Assembly: GCA_004802705.1 (NCBI GenBank)
Contig: SGPL01000830.1
Location: forward strand, 1-10,836
Direction: 5' to 3'
Source: Bondarzewia mesenterica
Taxonomy: Eukaryota > Basidiomycota > Agaricomycetes > Russulales > Bondarzewiaceae
DNA: 10,836 bases
The notes beneath the pieces are model-generated. The model did not search any database, was not told where the DNA came from, and saw only the letters and a program-made list of their open reading frames with translations. A program made the translations under genes and the position numbers. This document shows positions 1-8,465 of the stretch, in pieces (the first letter of the stretch is position 1; each line of letters starts with the position of its first letter).

Positions 1-362
1 CCGAACGTGGTCGATGCTACCTGTGTACGGGTGGCGGTAGGGCGTTCGAGTCTGCTGAGGTTCACGGAAGAGGGTCTTGTGATCTTGGTATGTGCTGGAA
101 TAATCGTCAAGTGATCAATGAGCCGTTGAGCGTATACGTACTTGTAGTAAGTCGCATGGATTCTGGTGCGACTCCTGGTCACGGTCATCGGTCGAAGTGC
201 GGACAAGTGGATTGAACTGGAACAACTCAGAGGCTTTCTTCTCCAATGTCAGGCGTACACGTCTGGAGTGTGTATGAATATTATCGGAAACCACTTTTGC
301 GTGCTGATGAAAGGGCTCGGAGGGGGAGAGATCAAGGTTTCAACAAGGTCGTAGATCTTCAT
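1..362 (-). CDS. Possible 5' part of an unrecognised gene, running off the left edge
   Basis: I do not recognise this product. Read on the minus strand, an ATG at 362-360 opens a 23-codon stretch starting MKIYDLVETL and ending at 294. A possible 53-nt intron (293-241) has a CTGAC branch-like site shortly before its AG. The same frame then continues for 33 codons (240-142, including ASELFQFNPLVRTSTDD) up to a good GTACGT donor at 141. The next AG (95-96) fits the intron length, but in that phase a stop follows after ten codons. A different phase gives an open stretch to the edge (YQDHKTLFREPQQ...). The exon chain is therefore not settled. Composition looks more coding-like than the DNA just to the right. 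The plus strand is also open from 3 to 212, so the strand is uncertain. This is a tentative gene model only. Confidence 0.25.
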
Positions 363-1185
363 AGCACTGACAATGTGACACGATGTTCACAGCCATTCTG
401 ACTGGCAGGAATCTGTTTGAAGCATCACCGCGTATCAATGCCTGACCCGAATCCCAGGCAAAACATTCATGAGTACATTTCTTACGATAAGCAAGAAAAC
501 GGTCACTGCGGCGCCCACCACTTGAAGGGCCGGGATAAGTAGCACGTGCCACTGTTCCATCCACACTTGAAGAAAACGTATAGCCTTACACAAAAAATCG
601 ACGTCCGGCATTGACTTGATTCAGATCTGTCAGATAGAAAATGTATAGTCACAGGCAAAGTTAAGCATGCGCAGCGGTCGGATGCCTAAGATGGGATGAC
701 ACAAGGATCCACCGCAGCCATGTCCCGGATTCTTCGGTCACCTTGCTCCAGAAATTTTCATATCGAACTCCGTTGTTCATGGATCCTAAATTCAAGAACA
801 ATATGGTGAACGAGCCAAAAGAGCTACCAAAAAAACAAACAGAAGCAAGTGGACTCTGGAGATTCGAGAAACGACGGGGATGATGCGCAGTGGATCTGAG
901 TGCGAAACTGCAAGGAAATTGCCGGTGACCAAGAGAGGGACATTTCGAGACGCGCAAATCGAGTTGGCCTGCCACTTTATTGGCTCTAGCCACATTTTAT
1001 TCCGAAGCGATTCTGGCCGGAGATGAGAAACAGCGTCCGTGCGCAAGGGGGTGTCCCATCACCCTCTCCTCATCCCCCCCGAACTTTCCTTTTTAGGCAT
1101 CTTCCACATATCCTCCCCTCCTCTTTTTCTCGTCGTCATCGTCGTTCTGCCCTTCGTAAGCATCGTATTCACGCACTTTCGAGCC
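363..1185. promoter_or_regulatory. Gene-free upstream region of the Hpc2-like gene
   Basis: No convincing coding sequence is seen in these 823 bases. Open frames here lack an ATG start or conserved residues. An inverted CCAAT box (ATTGG at 979-983) lies about 200 bases before the Hpc2-like start codon. A strongly pyrimidine-rich tract runs from about 1060 to 1145, typical of fungal core promoters and 5' leaders. A CACGTG palindrome is at 543-548. If the left-edge minus-strand gene is real, this is a shared divergent promoter. No TATA box is assigned. Confidence 0.45.
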
Positions 1186-3549
1186 ATGGACGAAGATATA
1201 CAGATGCTGGATGAAAAATTCCACGTCATCACCTCTCCACGGCCCCATCTTGCCACTGACTCCCAGCATGCTTCTCCTATCGTCGTCGACCCCTCCGACG
1301 ACGACAACAACAGTACACCGAGTCAACCTCCCACCGTCATCGTGCACGACGCCGATGGAAATCAGAAACCGACCTCAAAGTCTGCCACTGCGCTCGCCGG
1401 CGCCAAATTAGCATCTTCCGCGCTAAAACCTAAGTCGTCCAAAGCCCGACCCCGTTCGCCGTCACCCTCGCCCCCTCCCCCGCCCCCTCCCCCACCGCTT
1501 CAGACCATCCGCCTCGATATTCAGCTCGGCGGGCCAGACAAGTACGAGGTCGATGTTGCTGCGCTAGCCAAGGCCACCGGGCAGCGGCCGCCGACGCCGA
1601 CGCCGGTCGTGAAGCGCTACGAGACTGATAGCGAAGTCGAACATGACGGCGACCACAATAATGACCAGGACGCGAAGGGTAAGAAAGGCAGAAAGGTGAG
1701 ACTGACGCGCTCATCTTGCGTTCCGTATGTCTGATAGTCGTCCAGAAGAAGAATCTCGGTGCAGAATATTATGACCTGAATGATCCTTTCATCGACGATT
1801 CTGAGCTTGCTGTTGACGAGCGCACTTATTTTGCGCAAACTAAGCAACAGGGATTCTACGTATCTTCAGGAGAGGTTGCACTTCTCAAAGACAAGTGAGT
1901 GCTTTCATGCCAAACAATCTTCTCATTCGTGTACTCCATATCGGAGTGTCACGATCTCTGAGCTACTGTCTTCACCCTCACCCTGCGTGGGGGCTCTACT
2001 GCAGTCGCATGAGGATTGGTGCTAGTGCTATCCAAGTCGGGACGGGGGGTAGCTCATGCTCGACCACACAGAATGGGATTAGTGTGTTTGCGTTACAGCA
2101 CATCCCATTCGACTATTGGGCTTATCTTCCTTTCGTTCAACCTCTTCCCCACCAAAGCAGCCAGATATCATACTAATATTTGGCTTCACATTTCAGGACA
2201 CCGAGAAAGCCAAAGTCTAAGCGCCCGATGCTTCCTCCACCCGAACCGATTGCTGGACCGAGCAACTTCCCACACACTCAGGGGCACACGCACACGCACG
2301 CGCAGTTGTCGCACGGGATGAAGGCGGTGGAGACTGGAGACGGCACGCGCGAGACGCCCATCGCACTGCTATCGGACGAGGAGGACGAGAATAGCGGGAA
2401 ACGGAAAAGCGTTGGGATCGTCGACGCGGCTAAGAAGAGGAGGAAGGTCGACATCCATCCGTTCCATCCCGACCTAGAGGCGGCGCTGCAGGATCTGAAG
2501 GCGGCAATTGCCAAAGGTCGGTTATCTTGCGCCCATGTTATTGATTTTATGTCGCACGCTGAGCGCTTGTGTAGAATCGTGGGAGGTGAAAGGCAAGTTC
2601 CCACCCGCGATCAAGCCGTTGTTGGCGCAGGTAGCTCTCAAGGCGATCCGGTTGAACGAGTACGACGACAACTTCTTTAACCTCATGCCGAGACTGTTCC
2701 CGTATAACCGGTTCACTATGAGCGTGAGCATCGCGATTCTGCTTCTCAAGCGTGTTGAGGCTGATAGATTACCCAGAAACTTATCAAGCGGACCGTTTTT
2801 CACGAACATACGGCACTGTTGACGGCACGGCAGGAGGAGTTGTTGGTTGAGCTGCAAAAGATGGCGCAGGAGGGGTTCCCGAAGGCGCAGGAGGAGTGGG
2901 AAAAGAGTGTCGTTGCATGGGGTAAGTCCGCGCATTGCCACCACCACACGGGTCACTGAACCTCCGGCCTACAGAGAAAAAGCAGGAGAAGGCAAAGACG
3001 GAGGGAACGGCTTCGACGGAGGGTACACCCAGCGCGCAACTGTTACCGTCTGCGACGGAAGATGCCGGCGGTGGTCCGATGGACGTTGACAAGGATGTCG
3101 GGGACGCGGACAGAGATGGGCAGAGTAAGGATGGGAAGGAGAGTAAGGATGGCCATCGCCGGCGAAGAAGTACCGGATGACCGAGGCGATGAAGGGCGTC
3201 ATCTGGAATCTCGTCTGCCTGAGCAACGAATGCTGTCGCGTCGAAAACGAGAAGAAGTGTGTATCTCATGTTTAATCACTTTTTTCTGCTCGCGGTTCAT
3301 ATGGATGCTGACGCCTTCGTTGCCAGCACTTTGGAGGGCTCGACTTCACAGGTGAGCGAGCAGGGACTAAGAAAGGTGTTGTACCAGAAGATTGTCGCTG
3401 CGTTCCCGGATGGATGGATGTCTTCCGGGCAGATCTCTCGCGAAGGTGTGTTATAGCCTATATGTACGCGCATGATAGTACTCACTGCGCTGCCAGTGAG
3501 CGTCATGAAGAAGAAATTCGAGAAGGAGGCCATGGAGAACGAAAGTTGA
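1186..3549 (+). CDS. HPC2: Hpc2/ubinuclein-type subunit of the HIR histone chaperone complex
   Basis: Probable nuclear scaffold of the HIR/HIRA complex, which deposits H3-H4 independently of replication. The ATG has a good context (G at -3 and +4). Exons inferred: 1186-1695, 1746-1894, 2197-2516, 2575-2723, 2777-2921, 2975-3256, 3327-3445 and 3497-3549, giving about 575 residues. Residues 1-170 are acidic and Pro-rich, with a run of ten prolines near 150. The Hpc2-related (HUN) domain follows (about 171-220), with the hallmark EYYDLNDPFIDDSEL and GFYVSSGEVALL. A basic cluster KKRRK near 299 is a likely nuclear signal. The ubinuclein middle-domain block runs from about 328 to the end (KGKFPPAIKPLLAQV, NLMPRLFPYNRFTMS, RMTEAMKGVIWNLV, FPDGWMSSGQISRE). 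The reading frame shifts once inside exon 6, between about 3097 and 3164, where a one-base loss or a missed short intron is needed. Family assignment is firm; exon 6 is not. Confidence 0.87.
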
Positions 3550-4053
3550 TTGCGACCTCTTCCTTCCTGGGGCTGTCACGTCCTCCTGAATCTGGTTATC
3601 TTCATTTGCTTGTTCTTTATCTTCAGTTTGCTCAGTCTTTGCACCCTCGTTTCTGATACATACCTACACGTGGTCGTGCAATTTTGACTGTGCAGAGACA
3701 CCGCCAGACAGAGTACTGACAGCGCCCCACGGACTAGTTGTTCAATCCCCAACACATTTACTTCGTTCGCGGCATCATCCCTTTACTCTATAGCAGATTT
3801 GTACGGTAGACGAGTAGCCTATTCGCTTGATATGTCGTATCTTTATTTCTTTGCAGCACTCATGGGAGAGGACAAAGAGGGACAAAGACTCGTAGAATAC
3901 ACGGAACCATTTGTAAACGGGACGGACAAATTGGTTGTGGGGCAATCGAAAGTCCACGTGTTGATGAGGTAATCTTGAAGTAGTTCCCCAAAGTCGCGCT
4001 TACCGACAGCTTACCCTTTACGTCGTTCCTCTCCTCATTCCACCATCCTCTTC
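3550..4053. promoter_or_regulatory. Intergenic region: Hpc2-like 3' flank and acyl-CoA ligase promoter
   Basis: These 504 bases contain no recognisable gene. The left part should hold the 3' UTR of the chaperone gene. Two perfect CACGTG palindromes (3667-3672 and 3955-3960) are bHLH-type binding sequences; the second is about 95 bases before the ligase ATG. The last 40 bases before that ATG are pyrimidine-rich, as in many fungal leaders. A minus-strand open frame at 3775-3957 has no recognisable motif and is not called. Confidence 0.45.
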
Positions 4054-6410
4054 ATGACAATCTCAAAATCAACAAAGTGGGGAAAGGGCTCCGTAGAAAT
4101 TGGCCCGGAACCCAAGCCAGGCGAGAGTCGTGTCCGCCGCCTAGCATTAACCGCTGACCACCTCATCACGCAACCATTGGAGAGCATAAGCACCGTGTAC
4201 GACGTTGTCGCTCATGCAGCACGCACACACGGGACACGTCAGGCGTATGGTTACAGAGATGTTGTGGACATTCACGAGGAGGAAAAAGAGGTCAAGAAGA
4301 TAGTCGGCGGACATGAGGTCACGGAGAAGAAGACGTGGAAGTATTTCGAGCTCAGCGACTACAAGTATTATTCCTTCATCGACGTGAAGGAGATTGTCTC
4401 TGAAGTTGCTAGGGGACTATTGGATCTCGGTTTGGAAAAGGGTGATATTGTGAACATCTACGCGGCTACTAGGTGAGTTCTTCACTATGGCTTCCTTCCT
4501 TCTGGCGCTGCATGAAGATGTGTGCATCGCTGATTTGACTGCTCTGCCTGACCTTTCATAGTCCAAATTGGCAGTTTATGTCTCATGGTTGTGCGAGCAT
4601 ATCCGTGACCGTCGCTACAGCCTACGACACTCTCGGTGAATCTGGTCTCCAACATTCACTTAACGAACCAGAATGCCCCGTCGTTTTCACCAATGCAGAC
4701 CTCCTTCCGATCGTGGCCAAGGTAGCCCTCAATGTTCCTTCCCTTCGCCTCGTCATCTATGATGGCGAACCAAAGGAATCCGTCGTGGCCTCATTAAAGG
4801 CTACGCGCGAGGGCTTCAAAGTATTGTCATTGGACGAGGTCCGCGCACTGGGTCGCGCACAGCCCGCAGAGCTTGCGGAGAGTCGCTTACCTTCAAAGGA
4901 CGACGTCGCATGCATCATGTACACGAGCGGGACCACTGGCCCACCCAAGGGCGTCGTCATCAAGCACTTTAACCTCATCGCCGCCATTGGTGCTGTGAAC
5001 ACCCTGTTTGGCCACCATCTTGAAGTTGACGACACATATCTCGCATTCCTACCTCTTGCGCACATTTTGGAATACGTCGTGGAACTTTGCTTCCTGTTTA
5101 TTGGGATGGCGTCAGGGTTCGGCCGTGTGAAGACACTCACGGACGCATCTGTGCGCAACTGCGTTGGCGACATCAAAGCGTTCAAGCCGACGATCATGAT
5201 TGGCGTTCCTGCAGTCTGGGAACTCATCCGCAAAGGGATACTGTCCCAATTAAACCACGCAGGCGCGCTCAAGAAGATGCTATTCCACTACGCGCTATCT
5301 GTGAAAAGAGCTAATGTGCCAATTTTTGAGGACGGTTGTTGACTACTTGGTGTTCTCTCAAATTCGGGCCGCTACGGGTGGACGGTTGCGGCTAGCGCTT
5401 TGCGGTGGCGCGGCGTTGAGTCGGGAGACGCAGGATTTTTTGTCTCTCTCAGTGGTCACCCTGCTACAAGGTACGTCACTGCTTTGTTGCGCGCATCATG
5501 CAACCATTTATTGATTATGGGGGTCGCTTTAGGTTATGGAATGACTGAAAGCTGCGGCATGTGTGCAATCCTGCCCCCTGAAGTGTTGCAATGTGGCTCA
5601 GTCGGCCTCCCATCACCGTCGGTGGAGATCAAATTGTTGGATGTGGTGGAGGCAGGCTACAAAGCGACAGGCGAGTCTCCACAAGGAGAGGTGTGCATAC
5701 GCGGCCCCTCGGTGACATCGGGGTACAACAAGAGTGACGACTTGAACCAAGATGAGACGATCTTCACGCCGGATGGTTTCCTAAGGATGGGCGATGTCGG
5801 CCAGTGAAAGATGGCACACTCAGTTTGATTGATCGGTCAGTATTAAAAATACCCGTTCTCGGATCCTCCTTTAATCCTAACTTGGATATTGGCTCTCAGG
5901 ATAAAGAACTTGATTAAGTTGCAAAACGGAGAGTACATTGCTCTCGAGCGTCTAGAGTCTATCCATAAATCCTGCACTTACGTTTCCAACATCTGCGTGT
6001 ACGCGACGACCGACGCGAAGCAGCCCATCGCGATCATCATTCCACACGAAGCTCATCTTCGACAAGGACTTGCATTCGTTGCGGACGTGGACACGAAGGC
6101 GGGTTTCGCGAAGTTGTGTCATGACCCGAAAGTGAAGGAGATGGTGCTGAAGGATTGCAANGCGGCCGGGAAGAAGAACGGATTCAAGGCGATGGAGATG
6201 CTCGAGGCCGTCATCCTGACACCGGACGATTGGACGCCTGAGAGCGGACTCGTCACGGCGGCGCAGAAGGTACAGAGGAATAAAGTGGCGGAAAAATTNG
6301 ACGCGGAGATCAAGGTTCGTCCATGAATCTTCCTTTTCCTTCTCTGTGAGACCCTGGATGCTAATGGCGCGTATTTTAATTTACAGGAGGCGTACAAGAG
6401 CGCAAATTGA
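4054..6410 (+). CDS. FAA1: Long-chain fatty acid-CoA ligase (FAA1/FAA4-like)
   Basis: Activates long-chain fatty acids to acyl-CoA using ATP and CoA, with an acyl-adenylate intermediate, feeding lipid synthesis and breakdown. Exons inferred: 4054-4472, 4562-5470, 5533-5835, 5900-6314 and 6387-6410, giving about 689 residues, a normal length for this family. Motifs in order: ATP-binding P-loop YTSGTTGPPKG near 260; YLAFLPLAHILEYVVEL; IGVPAVWELIRKGI; GGRLRLALCGGAALSRETQ; adenylate motif YGMTESCG near 444; and the fatty-acyl-CoA synthetase signature from DGFLRMGDVGQ (about 523-533) through RIKNLIKLQNGEYIALERLE. The C terminus, AYKSAN, has no PTS1 signal, so peroxisomal targeting by that route is not indicated. 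Two opposite one-base frame breaks occur, near 5328-5340 (one extra base) and at 5805-5807 (one missing base, at an expected Trp). Two Ns (6161, 6299) lie in exon 4. I treat the gene as functional with sequence errors, but real pseudogenisation is not excluded. FAA1 and FAA4 orthologues cannot be told apart here. Confidence 0.93.
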
Positions 6411-6710
6411 TACCCTTGCAGTCGGACTTCGGGCTCTGGCGATGTTCACCATCTCTCTTCCTCATTTCTTCTTGGATTCGCACTGTATGTAGACTTTCTT
6501 TGTTTCGTTGAGGTGTCTCCTGGAATACCGGGAACACGTCTGTTTTGTCCGATTGTATTATCTTTTAATGATCATGTTACCCTTTTGATTTGCTGAGACG
6601 AATGACNATGCCAGTCTATCTGTGTGACCGGACATAACACACGACCGTTGTCACCGGGTTCGTCCACGCATCGTTCCAAAAATGTAGGACCCGTGCCGGA
6701 GCATAGCTGG
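6411..6710. other. Gene-free 3' flank of the acyl-CoA ligase
   Basis: No gene is seen. The left part should be the ligase 3' UTR. It is T-rich around 6485-6590, and an N is at 6607. The region separates the plus-strand ligase from a minus-strand TPR remnant, so the two are convergent. Confidence 0.5.
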
Positions 6711-7910
6711 TCAGGCCATCAATGCATCACTTTTGGGAACTGAGTCCTTCTTGACGAGATTGCAAGTCGAGTCCCAGTATTGCGATCCGAGGCAACAGGC
6801 CGATGACAGACTAATAGCCCTCGAGAGCTGACACTGGATCCCATCTGTACAGCGAGCCCAATCCCTAGCGGAGGCAAACTTATCTGAGATAGCATTCTCC
6901 CCAAGGTACACGAGAATTGACATCGGTGGGGGGTGTCCAAAGGTAGGAGGTCGAGCGACTGACGACATGTTGAGATCGCATCTTCTATATCTGTCAATTG
7001 ACCTTCGCTGCCAGTTAAACAGCATGTGGAGTGCACGAGAGAGATCATGAAGCGAGCTTGACCAATTTGGATGTGGGTCAGGGCTCAGGTCAAGTGCTTG
7101 TCGATGAAGCAAGACTTCCTCCAAGTCAACGAGCTGACCCGTCTGCTCGAACCATCCAAAAAGTGAATTGGAAAGATCGTACACGGTGCCAGACCAACTG
7201 GTACCAGGTCCGGGGTGCAGCTCGGGTGTTTGTCGAAGGTGTGAGACTCTGACCAAGCTGACTGCTTTCGAGTCACTGAAGGACTCGCAGGGTGGCAGCG
7301 AGATTGCAGCTTCGTTTCATCAAGACGCCCTCAACCAGTATCCTACTCCCCATCCTGACCGCCCACTCTTACTCAACAATCTACGCTCCGATTTGAGCAT
7401 TCGGTCAGCGTGACGACTTGGAGGAGGCCGTGTCGCTTCATCGTCAGGTACTCGACATGCGCCCTATACCAAACATTGTTCAATCATCAATGTAGCTCTC
7501 TCCAGGTCAACCGTCCGACCCGTCTGTTCAACACGTTCTCAAACTGTCGCAATGCAGGCTTATTCGTGATGATTCCCGGGTGCCTCATGCCTAGGTGGCT
7601 AGAGGAAAACGTGTGGGGAGCGGGTAGGACTCGGAGAGGTTGAAACGAAGCGCTTCACGGTGGAGTGTCACCGCCTCATCCAAGTCCTGTACTGAACGTG
7701 TCCGATTGCAGCGTCCTTTAAGAGCGTCTGCCAGCTTGATCAGAGACTGAGGGCCTTGGCACGACCAAGGTCGACAATCCCTCCAATTCGTTTCTTGCAT
7801 TAGGCGTTGCTGGCACTGGCAGCAGCACGTTAATCAACACATTCTGCATGCGAGGCCCATGTCTAGCTGTCGAGAGCAGCGGCACCATTGCACGATGCGC
7901 TGATGCCATG
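6711..7910 (-). pseudogene. Degraded TPR part of a TPR-CHAT paralogue
   Basis: This is a broken relative of the TPR-CHAT gene at 8466-10836. On the minus strand, 7235-7010 encodes TPR-like units (SLFGWFEQTGQLVDLEEVLL, then HRQALDLSPDPHP). The frame then changes to QLTDIEDAISTCRQSLDLLP (about 7000-6940) and changes again to KFASARDWARCTDG (near 6880-6840). The stretch 6747-6879 aligns without gaps to 10150-10282 of the intact gene; both share TTGACGAGATTGCAAGT and CCTAGCGGAGGCAAA. Further TPR-like pieces on the same strand are ERVEQTGRTVDLERATL (about 7535-7485, preceded by a stop) and SVQDLDEAVTLHREALRF (7705-7635). An ATG at 7909 could mark an old start. The CHAT domain is absent. Frame changes, stops and the lost 3' half support pseudogene status. 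Outer limits are approximate. Confidence 0.75.
7260..7480 (+). pseudogene. Inverted TPR fragment inside the TPR-CHAT remnant
   Basis: This block reads as TPR on the plus strand, opposite to the remnants on both sides. One frame gives SFHQDALNQYPTPHPDRPLL followed by LNNLRSDLSI. After a small frame slip near 7400 the next frame gives GQRDDLEEAVSLHRQVLDM, ending at a stop near 7495. The order (HxxAL, PHPDR, LNNL, DLEEA, LHRQ) is the repeat grammar of the neighbouring TPR-CHAT gene. It is too short and frameshifted to be a gene. An inversion of part of the array, or insertion of a fragment from another copy, would explain it. Confidence 0.65.
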
Positions 7911-8465
7911 ACTCTGCAGAGCTCGAACGACTTCGGCTAGCGGCTGCAGATACCTGTCGGAACTGACTGATAATTCCCGACTGACGTACTCACTTTTCCG
8001 CCCTAGGAACATTTACGAATGCATATCTTTGTCATCTCCAAAAAGTGGTAACTGGTTCGCTGCGACCACCGCGCCGCAATCACGGAGAATTGGACGCAAT
8101 CCGACATCGCCTGTTCACCGCGTTGATGCTGGTAAAGTCGTGGCGATAGAACTTTGGAGAGCCCTTGATTTGAGCTATGAGAGCAGGCGGGAAGATGTTT
8201 TGATACCTCTGTCTTGGAGGAGTTCCTGAGGGGCTCCCATAGAATGTCAAGGGTCAGACCAAGGGTACATTTTTTAAAAGATCTAGAATTGAAAATAGAA
8301 TTATGGCAAGGCGAGTCAAAAAGGCGTGCATATGGAAGGTAGGAACTTCGAATTGTCCGAATCGACTTGCTCGACACGATCAAGACAGGGCGATTGACAG
8401 AACCGAAAGAAAAAATAATACAAAAGAAGGTGTTAAATGGCTGGCATACACCTACGGCATACGGA
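7911..8465. other. Region with no recognisable gene, including 3' flank of the TPR-CHAT gene
   Basis: I see no supported gene. The right part (about 8230-8465) is A/T-richer and should be the 3' UTR and terminator of the minus-strand TPR-CHAT gene. Open frames exist on both strands between 8003 and 8230 but lack a recognisable domain. The minus-strand one is only long because it overlaps the CHAT gene's last exon in another frame. Confidence 0.45.

Noticed and set aside
340..564. Minus-strand open frame of 74 codons
   Set aside because: It opens with GTG rather than ATG, shows no recognisable motif, and lies in the upstream region; its end overlaps the tentative left-edge exon in another frame.
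661..993. Minus-strand open frame of 110 codons
   Set aside because: No conserved residues or splice logic; composition is like non-coding DNA.
1039..1185. Extension of the Hpc2-like gene upstream of 1186
   Set aside because: The in-frame upstream stretch starts at GTG and consists of the pyrimidine-rich leader; the ATG at 1186 has a good context and begins the acidic N terminus.
3775..3957. Minus-strand open frame of 60 codons between the two plus-strand genes
   Set aside because: No motif, wrong kind of start, and it sits in the ligase promoter region.
4757..5272. Minus-strand open frame of 171 codons
   Set aside because: It is antisense to the strongly conserved exon 2 of the acyl-CoA ligase.
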